64,000 nt of DNA, taken from assembly GCA_016703525.1 (NCBI GenBank), contig JADJBW010000010.1, positions 86,895 through 150,894 on the forward strand, read 5' to 3'. The translations under genes were made by a program, and so were the position numbers. A model generated the notes under the pieces. It made no database searches, was not told the DNA's origin, and was given only the letters and a program-made list of their open reading frames with translations. This DNA is from Actinomycetota bacterium. Lineage in GTDB: Bacteria > Actinomycetota > Acidimicrobiia > Acidimicrobiales > Microtrichaceae. Positions 43,276-52,356 of this stretch are shown here, in pieces. The stretch's first letter is position 1, and each line of letters begins with the position of its first letter.

Positions 43276-44487
43276 TCAGCGGGCGCCGACCGCTGCAACC
43301 GCAGCGATCGCGTCGGCGATGGCGGCGACGGCCAGGTCGATCTCGTCGTCGGAGATGAGCAACGACGGGGCGAGGCGGAGCGCCGTGGGCGTCACGGCGT
43401 TGACCACGACCCCCGCATCGAGCAGCGCTGCGGCCACCGCCGGAGCGGGCACGTCGGCCAGTTCCACGGCGATCAACAGGCCGAGCCCACGCACACCCGC
43501 GACCCCGGGAACCCCGCCGAGCGCGTCGGTGATGCGGGCCGCGGCCCGGTTCGCTCGCTCCGGGACCCGTTCGCGTTCCATCACCGCGAGCACCGAGCGG
43601 GCGGCGGCCGCGGCGAGGGGTTGCCCGCCGTACGTCGTCGCATGATCACCGGGGCGGAAGCACGACGCCACGTCGCGGCGCGCCCAGCAGGCGCCGATCG
43701 GCATGCCGTTGCCGAGCGCCTTCGCCATGGTCACCACGTCGGGCACGACGCCGAGGCGTTGATGGGCGAACCAGGCGCCGCATCTGCCGAGACCGGTCTG
43801 CACCTCGTCGACCATGAACAGCACGCCGCGCTCGTCGCACAGCCGCCGCACCCCGGCGAAATACTCGGCGGTGGCCGGATTCACGCCGCCCTCGCCCTGG
43901 ACCGGCTCGAGGAGTACCGCCGCGACGGTCGGGTCGATCGCCGCGGCGAGCGCGTCGAGGTCTTCCCACGCGACGTGGCGGAATCCCTCCGGCAGCGGTT
44001 GGAACGCCTCGTGCTTCGCCGGCTGGCCGGTCGCGTGCAGCGTCGCGAGCGTGCGCCCGTGGAACGAACCGTACGCACTGACGACCACGTGACGGCCGTG
44101 CCCGCCGAAGCGCCGCGCCAGCTTGAGCGCGCACTCGTTGGCCTCGGCACCGGAGTTGGCGAAGAACACCTGGCCACCGCCGCCCAGCAGGCGGTCGATC
44201 GTCGATGCGAGCGGACCGTGGTGCTCGTTCGCGAACAGGTTCGACACGTGCAGCAGGCGTGACGCCTGTGCCGCGATCGCGGCGGCGACCTCGGGGTGTG
44301 CGTGGCCGAGCGATGTCACGGCCAACCCGCTCAGCAGGTCGAGGTAGCGGCGGCCGTCCCGGTCCACGAGCCACGATCCGGACCCCTCAACGAAGCTCAC
44401 CGAGGGCGCCCCGTAGGTCGGCATCAGCGGGCAGTGGTCGTGGGCGTCATCGGCGCCCTGGCAGCGGGCGTGTTCGGCGGCGGTCAT
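43276..44487 (-). CDS. argD: Acetylornithine aminotransferase
   Basis: 403 residues, class III PLP aminotransferase. The PLP lysine is in VVTMAKALGNGMPIGA; FFANSGAEANECALK and LLEPVQGEGGVNP are also diagnostic. It converts N-acetylglutamate semialdehyde to N-acetylornithine. The ATG at 44487 overlaps the argB stop (ATGA), which rules out the longer open frame. Confidence 0.95.
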   Translation of the reverse strand: MTAAEHARCQGADDAHDHCPLMPTYGAPSVSFVEGSGSWLVDRDGRRYLDLLSGLAVTSLGHAHPEVAAAIAAQASRLLHVSNLFANEHHGPLASTIDRLLGGGGQVFFANSGAEANECALKLARRFGGHGRHVVVSAYGSFHGRTLATLHATGQPAKHEAFQPLPEGFRHVAWEDLDALAAAIDPTVAAVLLEPVQGEGGVNPATAEYFAGVRRLCDERGVLFMVDEVQTGLGRCGAWFAHQRLGVVPDVVTMAKALGNGMPIGACWARRDVASCFRPGDHATTYGGQPLAAAAARSVLAVMERERVPERANRAAARITDALGGVPGVAGVRGLGLLIAVELADVPAPAVAAALLDAGVVVNAVTPTALRLAPSLLISDDEIDLAVAAIADAIAAVAAVGAR

Positions 44488-45332
44488 GGCGTCACCATCG
44501 TGCCGACACCCCGGTCGGTGAAGAGTTCGAGCAGCAGCACGTGGGGCACCCGACCGTCGATCAGGTGCACGCCGGCGACCCCGTTGTCGATCGCCTCGAC
44601 GCACCCGGCGATCTTGGGGACCATGCCGCCCGAGATCGTGCCGTCATCCACCAGACCGGGCACCTGAGCGACCGACACTTCGGTGATGAGCGAGTCGGTG
44701 TCGGACACATCCGCGAGCAGCCCCGGCACATCGGTGAGGAAGATCAGCTTGTCGGCGCCGAGCGCCTCGGCGATCGCCGAGGCGACCGCGTCGGCGTTGA
44801 TGTTGTACGCCTGCCCGTCGGAGTCCGATCCCACGGTCGACACGACCGGGATCAGGTCCATCGCGAGCAGCCGTTCGATGATCGTGGGGTTGATGCCGGT
44901 CACGTCGCCGACGAACCCGAGGTCGGGGTGACGCGCCTCGGCCTCGATCAGTCCGGCGTCCTGGCCCGACAGCCCGACGGCGACCGGGCCGTGCACGTTG
45001 AGCGCCGAGACGATGTCGCTGTTGACCTTGCCGATCAACACCATCTGGACGACCTCGAGGGTCTCGGAGTCGGTCACCCGCTGGCCGTCGACGAACTCCG
45101 ATGACTTGCCCAGGCGACGCAGCCACTCGCCGATCTGCGGGCCGCCGCCGTGCACGATCACGGGGCGGATGCCGACCGAGTGCATCAACACGATGTCTTC
45201 GGCGAACCGGTCGAACAGTTCGGGGGAGGTCATCGCGTTCCCACCGAACTTGATGACCATGACGCGGCCATGGAACCGCTGGATGTAGGGCAGGGCCTGC
45301 AGGAGGACGTCGACGGATTCGGCGGCGTTCAT
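44484..45332 (-). CDS. argB: Acetylglutamate kinase
   Basis: 282 residues, amino acid kinase fold. VIKFGGNAM at the N-terminus, VHGGGPQIGEWL, and the C-terminal NINADAVASAIAEAL and GGMVPKI motifs are present. It phosphorylates N-acetylglutamate and is usually the arginine-inhibited step. The ATG at 45332 overlaps the argJ stop (ATGA). Confidence 0.96.
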   Translation of the reverse strand: MNAAESVDVLLQALPYIQRFHGRVMVIKFGGNAMTSPELFDRFAEDIVLMHSVGIRPVIVHGGGPQIGEWLRRLGKSSEFVDGQRVTDSETLEVVQMVLIGKVNSDIVSALNVHGPVAVGLSGQDAGLIEAEARHPDLGFVGDVTGINPTIIERLLAMDLIPVVSTVGSDSDGQAYNINADAVASAIAEALGADKLIFLTDVPGLLADVSDTDSLITEVSVAQVPGLVDDGTISGGMVPKIAGCVEAIDNGVAGVHLIDGRVPHVLLLELFTDRGVGTMVTP

Positions 45333-46537
45333 GTCGTGTAGTCCGCGTTGATGCGCACGTAGCCGTCGGTCAGGTCGCAGCCGTAGGCGGTGAACGCGGC
45401 GTCGCCGATGGCGAGATCGGCCCGGATCAGCACGCGTTCGCCGAGCATGTGCGCCGAGGCTCGGTCGAGCACCTCGGGTGTGGCAGGGGTGGGGTACATC
45501 TCGTCGTCTCCGATCCACACTCGAACGGCGTCGGGGTCGATGTCGGTGTCGTCGTGACACTTCCCGATCGCCATCACGACCCGACCCCAGTTGGGGTCGG
45601 CGCCGTGCACTGCGGTCTTCACCAGCGGCGAGTTGACGATCGCCTTGGCGACCCGTTTCGCCTGCGCCGCGTCGCGGGCGCCGGTCACCGTCGTCTCGAT
45701 CACCCTCGTCGCGCCCTCGCCGTCGGCTGCGATCTGCAACACCAACGCGAGTGCGATCTCGCCGAGCGCCTCCTCGAATGCGGTGAGGTCAACCGTGCCG
45801 GCCGCGCCGTTGGCGAACACGACTGCGGAGTCGCTCGTGGAGGTGTCGGTATCGATCGACAAGGCGTTGAACGTGCGGTCGACCACCCGGCGGAAGAGCG
45901 CGTCGAGTGTCGGTGCCTCAATCGCCGCGTCGGTGAAGAAGAAGGTGAGGAGCGTCGCCATGTCGGGCTCGATCATCCCCACGCCCTTGGCAACCCCGAC
46001 GATCGTGGCGTCGCCGACGACGGCGCGCTCGATCTTGGGGTGCGTGTCGGTGGTCATGATCGCGCGGGCCACGGCGTCGAAGTCGCAGCCTCCCCCAGCG
46101 GTGCCCGCAGCCAGGCCGGTGCCCGCAGCCAGGCCGGTGCCCGCAGCCAGGCCGGCGCCCGCAGTCAGGCCGGTGATCCCGTCGCGGATGCGGGCCATCG
46201 GATACACGCGCCCGATCACGCCGGTCGAGGCGACGACCATCTCGGTCGCCTCGACGCCAACGAGCCCTGCGGCGAGGGATTGCAGCTCCGCGGCGTCGGC
46301 AGCGCCGACGGCTCCGTTCGCCACGTTTGCGTTCTTCGAGATCACCACCACGCCGCGGGCCATGCCATCGGCGACGACCGATCGGCTGAGTGTGACCGAC
46401 GGGCCGGCGAACCGCGAGCGGGTGAAGACCCCGGCGACCGCAGTCGGGCGGTCGGACACGACCACGCAGAAGTCGGTGGTGTCGTCTTTCACCCCGAGGT
46501 TCGCGGTGATGGTCGAGTATCCCTGCGGATCGTTCAT
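45329..46537 (-). CDS. argJ: Bifunctional ornithine acetyltransferase/N-acetylglutamate synthase
   Basis: 402 residues. The self-cleavage site is present as KGVGMIEPDMAT before LLTFFFTDA, where the Thr after Ala becomes the nucleophile of the beta chain. It recycles the acetyl group from acetylornithine to glutamate. A Gly/Ala/Leu/Thr stretch (about residues 125-148) comes from an 18-bp repeat expansion and is not normal for the family. ATG 46537 overlaps the argC stop (ATGA). Confidence 0.95.
   Translation of the reverse strand: MNDPQGYSTITANLGVKDDTTDFCVVVSDRPTAVAGVFTRSRFAGPSVTLSRSVVADGMARGVVVISKNANVANGAVGAADAAELQSLAAGLVGVEATEMVVASTGVIGRVYPMARIRDGITGLTAGAGLAAGTGLAAGTGLAAGTAGGGCDFDAVARAIMTTDTHPKIERAVVGDATIVGVAKGVGMIEPDMATLLTFFFTDAAIEAPTLDALFRRVVDRTFNALSIDTDTSTSDSAVVFANGAAGTVDLTAFEEALGEIALALVLQIAADGEGATRVIETTVTGARDAAQAKRVAKAIVNSPLVKTAVHGADPNWGRVVMAIGKCHDDTDIDPDAVRVWIGDDEMYPTPATPEVLDRASAHMLGERVLIRADLAIGDAAFTAYGCDLTDGYVRINADYTT
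46101..46172. repeat. 18-bp in-frame repeat inside argJ
   Basis: GTGCCCGCAGCCAGGCCG occurs three times exactly (46101, 46119, 46137), followed by a two-base variant at 46155-46172. On the coding strand it gives repeated GLAAGT units, an insertion in a surface-type loop of the alpha chain. Confidence 0.92.
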
Positions 46538-47562
46538 GGCGTTACTCCCACCCGTGGAAGACCGGTCGGTTCGTCGAGCCCGACCATCAGGTTGAGGCAC
46601 TGGATCGCCTGTCCGGCCGTGCCCTTCACGAGGTTGTCGATGGCTGCCAGCACGATGACCGTGCCGGTCCGCGGGTCGACCCGGGCCGAGAGATGTGCGC
46701 AGTTCGACCCCTGCGTGGCCTTCGTCGATGGCGGCCGTTCGTCCACGACGATGAAGGGTTCGTCGGCGTAGGCGTCGGCGAGCGCCGCGAGGACGACCTC
46801 GGTGGTCAGCTCCGCACCCGGTGCCGGGTCGGCGTAGCTGGTCGCCAGGATCCCGCGGTTCATCGGCGCCAGGTGCGGCGTGAACAGCACGCCGGCGTCG
46901 AGGTGCGCCTCCATCTCGGCGGTGTGGCGATGCGTGAGGAGTCCGTAGGCGGTGAAGTTCTCGTCGACCGTGCAGAACGTGGTGTTCGCCTTCGGCGGAC
47001 GCCCCGCGCCCGACACGCCCGATGCGGCATCGACGATGATGCGACGCCGCTCGATCATCCCGGCGCGAACGAGCGGCGCGAGTCCGAGGAGCACCGCCGT
47101 CGGGTAGCAGCCGGGTGCCGCGACCCGGGTGGCCGAGCGGATGTCGCTGCGGTACAGCTCGGGGAGCCCGTAGACAAACGAATCGAGCAGCTCGGGCGCG
47201 TGGTGAGACTCGCCGTACCAGATGTCGTAGAGGCTCGCGTCCTTCAGGCGGAAGTCGGCGGCGAGATCGATGATGCGGACCCCGGCGTCGGCCAGCTCGG
47301 GCACCATCGCCTGTGAGGCACCGTGCGGCAGGGCCAACACCACCACGTCGATGCCGCGCAGCAGCAGCGCGGGTTCGTAGGAGACGAAGACCTGATTCGG
47401 GTGCACGGCGGCGAGCGACGGATACAGGTCGGCGATGGCGGTGCCCGCCTGACTCTCCCCCGTGGCCCAGCCGATCTGCAGGTTCGGATGACCGGCGGCG
47501 AGCCGCAGGAACTCCGACCCCGCGAACCCGGAGGCGCCGATCACCCCGACGTTGATTTGCAT
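46534..47562 (-). CDS. argC: N-acetyl-gamma-glutamyl-phosphate reductase
   Basis: 342 residues. The NADP loop is GVIGASGFAGSEFLRL and the catalytic Cys is in APGCYPTAVLLGL. It reduces acetylglutamyl phosphate to the semialdehyde. Two starts are possible, ATG 47568 and ATG 47562. The second is preferred because TAGGGT at 47576-47571 would place the transcription start on it. It is the first gene of argCJBD, all joined by 4-nt overlaps. Confidence 0.95.
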   Translation of the reverse strand: MQINVGVIGASGFAGSEFLRLAAGHPNLQIGWATGESQAGTAIADLYPSLAAVHPNQVFVSYEPALLLRGIDVVVLALPHGASQAMVPELADAGVRIIDLAADFRLKDASLYDIWYGESHHAPELLDSFVYGLPELYRSDIRSATRVAAPGCYPTAVLLGLAPLVRAGMIERRRIIVDAASGVSGAGRPPKANTTFCTVDENFTAYGLLTHRHTAEMEAHLDAGVLFTPHLAPMNRGILATSYADPAPGAELTTEVVLAALADAYADEPFIVVDERPPSTKATQGSNCAHLSARVDPRTGTVIVLAAIDNLVKGTAGQAIQCLNLMVGLDEPTGLPRVGVTP

Positions 47563-47576
47563 AGTCATGCACCCTA
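47558..47576 (-). promoter_or_regulatory. ARG box and promoter of argCJBD
   Basis: TGCATAGTCATGCA (47558-47571, read on the plus strand) is a dyad, TGCAT-N4-ATGCA, differing from the argF box core at two central bases. It overlaps the argC start codons and abuts TAGGGT (47576-47571). ArgR bound here would cover the transcription start. The pairing of two near-identical boxes with the two arg transcription units is the main support. Confidence 0.65.
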
Positions 47577-47730
47577 CCGCATGACCCCGACCCCAGCCGA
47601 ACCGAATTCCGTACAGCGACCGGCGGCCCTCGGGGACCCGCACCCGCCGCCAGCACCTCCCCGGGCGCCATTCGAATCGCCGTCCGGTGGACGTGCCGCG
47701 ACGCGGCGCTCGTTCACCGGATCGACGAGA

Positions 47731-50049
47731 TCAGCCTCGAAGTGTCGCAGCGTGGGTAGAGGCGACGGCCGCGATCACCTGCTCGCGGATGGCGCCGACC
47801 TCCGCGTCGGTCAACGTGCGATCTCGCGCCTGGAGGCGCAGGCGGTACGCCAGACTCCGGACGTCGTCGCCCAGGCCCGCGCCGCGGTAGACGTCGAAGA
47901 GCGCCACGCTCACCAGCGATTCGCCGGCGGTCGCGCGGATCGTGGCTTCCACCTCGTCGACCGCAATCTCGTCGGCGACCACGAACGCCAGGTCGACGTC
48001 CGATGAGGGCATCCGGCTGACCGGACGTAGCCCACTCGCTCGAACACCCCATACGCCTCGGCAACATCGGGGTCGACCTCGCCGACCACGCCGATGCGCA
48101 CACCACCGGCGACGACCTCGCCCGACCGACCGGGGTGGAGCCCGTCGATCGGCCTCGAGCGCACCGCCACGCCCGGTGACGCCGAGCGACTCGGCGATCC
48201 CCCGGGCAAGCGCCACCGCAGCAACCGCGTCGCGCCCGGCGAGCACCACGGCGAACTCCTCCCATTCCTGCGGGAGCCCACCATCGAGTGCCTGCGCGAA
48301 GCAATGCCCGTGTTCGTACAACGTCACGCCCACCGAGCGATGCGCGGCGTTGTGACCGACGGCCTTGAGGAGGCCGGGCAACAGCGACGTGCGCAGGATC
48401 GACTCCTCGTTCACCAGCGGGTTCGCGACGACCACTCCGTCGGCCCGCACGCCGCAGCGTTCCAGGTCGCCCGGAGCCAGGAACGGCATCGGCGTCGCCT
48501 CGAAAGCACCCTGCGACGACACGTAGGCGTGCAGCGCGCGGATATCGGCCTGCCGGGCAGTGAGCGCGCCCGCCTGGGGCGACGCCGGCACGGTCTTGCC
48601 GAGCCGGTCGTAGCCGTAGTGACGCGCGATCTCCTCGACCACGTCGACCTCGCCGGTCGAATCGGGACGCCACGACGGGATCCGCACGGCCAGGTCGTCG
48701 CCGTCGGGCGTGCACTCAAAGCCGAGCGGCGTCAGGATCGACACCATCTCGTCGGTCGCGATCGACGCGCCGAGCAACGCATTCACCCGGGATGGACGCA
48801 CACGCACCGACACGGCTGGCGGGGGCGTCGCCGTCTGCGCGCAGCTCACCGGGGTGCACGGTCGCCCCATGTCGCACAGGAGCTGGGCGATGCGATCGGC
48901 GGCGGCCGAGGCGATCTCCGGGTCGACCCCTTCTCGAACCGGGCCAGGCCTCGAGCGCAGGCCGTGCCGCTTCGAGGTCCGGCCGATGGATGCGGGGTCC
49001 CACCAGGCCAACTCGACCAGCACGTCCCCGGTGGTGTCGGAGATCTCGGTGGACGCGCCACCCATCACGCCGGCCAACCCGATCGGTGTGTCGTTGCCGT
49101 CGACGATCACACCATCGTCGCTATCGAGCCCGCGGCTCTGCCCGTCGAGGGTCACGATCGACTCGCCCGATCGAGCGCGGCGCACGCCGAGGTGCGAGCC
49201 GCCGACCTTCGCGAGGTCGTAGGTGTGATTCGGCTGGCCGTACTCGAGCATCACGTAGTTCGACACATCGACCACGGCACTGATCGGTCGCATGCCGCAC
49301 AGGGCCAGCCGACGCTGCATCCACTCCGGCGAGCTCCCCGAGGGCACGTCGCTGAGCACCCGAGCCGTGAATCGACCGCACAAGCCCGGGTCGGAGATCG
49401 AGATCGACGCGAGCGACGCCGCATCGGCCAACGCCGGTGCCAGTTCGATGCCCGGCAGCCGGAAGGTGAGCCCGAGCTGCGCGGCCACGTCGCGGGCGAT
49501 GCCGATGACCGACAGCGCATCGGGGCGATTAGGCGTGAGGTCCAGGTCGTAGAGCGCGTCGGCCTCGATGCCGAGCGCGTCGCGAATCGCCGTCCCGAGC
49601 GGCACGCCGGGGTCACCCGGAAGGATCCAGATGCCTCCGTGGTCGTCGCCGAGGCCGAGTTCACGAGCCGAGCACAGCATGCCGTTCGACCATTCGCCGC
49701 GCAGCTTGCGCCGCGCGATCTCCATGCCGTCGGGCATGACCGTGCCGAGCGTCGCGAGCGGGACCCGATCGCCGACCGCCATGTTGAACGCACCGCAGCA
49801 GATCTGCAGTGGCTCGCCGTCACCCGCATCGACCTGCACGAGCTGGATTCGATCGGCACCCGGGTGGGGCGCCAGTTCGAGCACCTGTGCGACCACGATG
49901 CCGTCGAGCCCGCGACCGAGCAGCTCGACCTCTTCGCAGCACAGCCCGATGTCGCTCATGACGTCGCCCAACGCGACCGGGTCGGAGCCGACCGGATGAT
50001 CGTCGAGACCGACGATGTATTCGGCGAGCCAGGAGTGGAGAACCTTCAT
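47731..50049 (-). CDS. pheT: Phenylalanyl-tRNA synthetase beta subunit, internal out-of-frame segment
   Basis: 772 codons, open from 50049 to 47731. Domains in order: N-terminal EMAP/OB-type tRNA-binding region, B3/B4 editing region, B5 (RVRPSRVNALLG) and catalytic-like core (MPFLAPGDLERCG), ending in the ferredoxin-like anticodon-binding domain (VALFDVYRGAGLGDDVRSLAYRLRLQ). Between about 48173 and 48022 the reading frame gives Arg-rich nonsense, while the correct family sequence (PIDGLHPGRSGEVVAGGVRI) lies in another frame. A plus-one-type shift is followed by a one-base loss that restores the frame. This is probably sequence error in an essential gene. Confidence 0.9.
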   Translation of the reverse strand: MKVLHSWLAEYIVGLDDHPVGSDPVALGDVMSDIGLCCEEVELLGRGLDGIVVAQVLELAPHPGADRIQLVQVDAGDGEPLQICCGAFNMAVGDRVPLATLGTVMPDGMEIARRKLRGEWSNGMLCSARELGLGDDHGGIWILPGDPGVPLGTAIRDALGIEADALYDLDLTPNRPDALSVIGIARDVAAQLGLTFRLPGIELAPALADAASLASISISDPGLCGRFTARVLSDVPSGSSPEWMQRRLALCGMRPISAVVDVSNYVMLEYGQPNHTYDLAKVGGSHLGVRRARSGESIVTLDGQSRGLDSDDGVIVDGNDTPIGLAGVMGGASTEISDTTGDVLVELAWWDPASIGRTSKRHGLRSRPGPVREGVDPEIASAAADRIAQLLCDMGRPCTPVSCAQTATPPPAVSVRVRPSRVNALLGASIATDEMVSILTPLGFECTPDGDDLAVRIPSWRPDSTGEVDVVEEIARHYGYDRLGKTVPASPQAGALTARQADIRALHAYVSSQGAFEATPMPFLAPGDLERCGVRADGVVVANPLVNEESILRTSLLPGLLKAVGHNAAHRSVGVTLYEHGHCFAQALDGGLPQEWEEFAVVLAGRDAVAAVALARGIAESLGVTGRGGALEADRRAPPRSVGRGRRRWCAHRRGRRGRPRCCRGVWGVRASGLRPVSRMPSSDVDLAFVVADEIAVDEVEATIRATAGESLVSVALFDVYRGAGLGDDVRSLAYRLRLQARDRTLTDAEVGAIREQVIAAVASTHAATLRG

Positions 50050-50130
50050 CAGATGACCTTCCGCCCGTCAGGGCCGTTCAGCGTCGGTTGGGCCGGGCGT
50101 CGCGCGGTGCGGGCGAAACGCGGCACGCGA

Positions 50131-51165
50131 TCAGAATTGGGCGAGGAACCGCACATCGTTGGTGATCAACTCGCGGATGTCGTCGAGCCCGTGGCGCTGC
50201 ATCGCCATGCGCTCCAACCCGAACCCGAACGCGAACCCCGACCATTCCTCCGGGTCGAGCCCGCCGGCACGCAACACGTTGGGGTGCACCATCCCGCACC
50301 CGCCGAGTTCGACCCACTCACCCGACGGCGTCGACATGTCGAACTCGGCCGAGGGCTCGGTGAACGGAAAGAACGAAGGTCGGAGCCTGGTGGTGCGCTC
50401 GCTGCCGTACAGGAGCTTCACAAACGTCTCGATCGTTCCGGCCAGGTCGGCGAACGTGATGCCGCGGTCGATCACCAGCCCCTCGATCTGGCTGAACACG
50501 GGCAGGTGGGTCGCGTCCGCGGTGTCGCTGCGGTACGCCCGACCCGGGGCCACCACGTAGATCGGCGGCTCCTCCCGCAGCATCGTGCGGATCTGCACCG
50601 GCGACGTATGCGTGCGCAAGAGGACCGATTCGGGTTCGCCGGCTTCGAGGTAGAGGGTGTCCCACATCGACCGGGCGGGATGCCCTTCGGGCATGTTGAG
50701 CGCCTCGAAGTTGTACCAGTCGGTCTCGATCTCGGGCCCCTCGGCCACCGTGAACCCGAGCCCGACAAACGCGTCCTCGAGCATCTCGCGCGTCTGCGAG
50801 ATCAGGTGGCGGTGACCCGTCGGCGCGGCATCCATCACCTCGGAGAGATCCAGCGCCTCGGCCGCCAGACGCTCGCGACGAGCGTCGCTGTCGAACGCGC
50901 TTTGCCGCTGACCGATCGCCGCTTCCAGCGCGGTGCGCACCTCGTTGAGCAGGCCGCCGACGCTCTTGCGGTCCTCGGGAGCGACGAAGCGCATCGCGGC
51001 CTTCGCCTGGCTCATGACCGATGTCTTGCCCAAGAACTCGCCGTCGAGGCGCCGCAACTCGTCCACGGTCGCGGCCGCGGCGATCGTCGCTGGACCGTCC
51101 GCGGCGAGGCGCCGCACCCGATCGAGCAGTTCGTGCACGTCGACGGACGCGTCGGGGGAATTCAT
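50131..51165 (-). CDS. pheS: Phenylalanyl-tRNA synthetase alpha subunit
   Basis: 344 residues, class II catalytic subunit. GHRHLISQTREMLEDAF, motif 2-like THTSPVQIRTM, FSQIEGLVID, SFFPFTEPSAEFD and the final GFAFGFGLERMAMQRHGLDDIR are typical. The N-terminus is the coiled-coil tRNA-binding arm. ATG 51165 is selected; two ATGs 9-12 nt upstream are possible. pheT follows after 81 bp. Confidence 0.95.
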   Translation of the reverse strand: MNSPDASVDVHELLDRVRRLAADGPATIAAAATVDELRRLDGEFLGKTSVMSQAKAAMRFVAPEDRKSVGGLLNEVRTALEAAIGQRQSAFDSDARRERLAAEALDLSEVMDAAPTGHRHLISQTREMLEDAFVGLGFTVAEGPEIETDWYNFEALNMPEGHPARSMWDTLYLEAGEPESVLLRTHTSPVQIRTMLREEPPIYVVAPGRAYRSDTADATHLPVFSQIEGLVIDRGITFADLAGTIETFVKLLYGSERTTRLRPSFFPFTEPSAEFDMSTPSGEWVELGGCGMVHPNVLRAGGLDPEEWSGFAFGFGLERMAMQRHGLDDIRELITNDVRFLAQF

Positions 51166-51330
51166 GGCCGCCATCATGGCCGAACCCGGCGGCCTCTCCG
51201 CCACTTTTGGATGCACTTCATGGGATTCACCTTCTGGGATTCAGAACCCGATCCGCTCGCCGTGCCCGGTGTTCACCCCGGCCCGATCAGCTCCCACGGC
51301 AACCGGCTTGCGCGCGTTAGCGTCGAGGCG

Positions 51331-52356
51331 ATGTACGGCTTGGCGCTCGCCCCCTGCCGCCACCAGCCGATGACCACGGCCACGCTCGACGCGGATCGTG
51401 CGTCGTGGCGGCAGCACATGTGTGGGGTGTGCCTCGCGATCCGCGACGAGCACGGACAGCGGTATCGCACCATCCTCAGCACCGATGCCGTGCTCCTCTC
51501 ACAGATCGGCGAAGCCCTGAGCCCCGCTCCCCTGCTGACCAGGCGTGCCGGCCCGTGCGTGCTCCGCGGGATGCGCCGGGCCGAGGTCGCAACCAACGAG
51601 AACCCGGCGGTGCTGGAAGCCGCGCGACTCAACCTGGTTGCAGCCGCCGAGCGTGCCGCCGACGCAGCGACCGACGGCGACGGGCTGATTCCCCGGCCTC
51701 TGCTGCGCAGCGCGGCCACGCGGATCGCACGATCGGCGTCGATCGGCCCGCCGGTTCATGAGGCAATCGGATCCCTTCCCAGGTCGCTCGACGAGGCGTT
51801 CGGGCCAACCGAGTCGCTCTACCGTTCGGCATTCGCGTCGCTGGCCCGCAGCGCGCGGGCACCGCGCGACCGAGTCGCGGCCGTAGGCGATCTCGGCGCC
51901 GCCTACGGGAGACTGACTCATGTGCTCGATGCGATCGACGACGAGACGAGCGACATCACCGCCGGCGTCGTCAACCCGTTCGTCGCGCACTTCCCTGAAC
52001 CGGGAGCACGGCTGCACGCCGCGCGGAGCGAACTGCGCGCCGCAATCGAGCGAACGGACGAAGCGTGCACGTCCGCAGGACTTGACCCGACGGCGGCGGG
52101 CCGGACCATCCGCCGCGTCCTGACTCGCGCCGACCGACGTCTCGCGCGGCCCGACCGATCTCGACGCGTCGGCGGAGCCGTCGCCGCGCTCCTCGGCCTC
52201 ACCGTCGCGACCGCCGCCGCCGCTTCGCCCTCGCGTCGGGACGATGACCGGGGCTACTGGTCGCGGCTGGGCGACCGGTTCAGCGACTGCTGCGACTGCT
52301 GCGACTGCTGCGAGTGCATCGACTGCTGCGAGTGCATCGACTGCTGTGACTGCTGA
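51331..52356 (+). CDS. DUF5685-like protein with Cys-rich C-terminal tail
   Basis: 341 residues beginning MYGLALAPCRHQPM. The N-terminal cysteine pattern (CRHQ, then HMCGVCLAIRDEHGQ) matches the actinobacterial DUF5685 family. The middle is helical and Ala-rich. A short hydrophobic stretch (VGGAVAALLGLTVATAAAA) precedes a tail with 13 Cys in about 23 residues, arranged as repeated DCC units. Such a tail suggests metal binding or extensive disulfides; no function is established that I know of. GAGG lies a few bases before the ATG. Its 3' end overlaps the convergent SpoU gene by about 100 bp. Confidence 0.75.
   Translation: MYGLALAPCRHQPMTTATLDADRASWRQHMCGVCLAIRDEHGQRYRTILSTDAVLLSQIGEALSPAPLLTRRAGPCVLRGMRRAEVATNENPAVLEAARLNLVAAAERAADAATDGDGLIPRPLLRSAATRIARSASIGPPVHEAIGSLPRSLDEAFGPTESLYRSAFASLARSARAPRDRVAAVGDLGAAYGRLTHVLDAIDDETSDITAGVVNPFVAHFPEPGARLHAARSELRAAIERTDEACTSAGLDPTAAGRTIRRVLTRADRRLARPDRSRRVGGAVAALLGLTVATAAAASPSRRDDDRGYWSRLGDRFSDCCDCCDCCECIDCCECIDCCDC

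Noticed and set aside
48094..52356. A 1420-codon plus-strand ORF
   Set aside because: Most of it is antisense to pheT and pheS; only the part from ATG 51331 has its own homology.
52254..52356. SQQ-rich tail as a functional domain of the SpoU protein
   Set aside because: It is antisense to the Cys-rich tail and lies beyond the usual SPOUT end; more likely read-through to the next stop.
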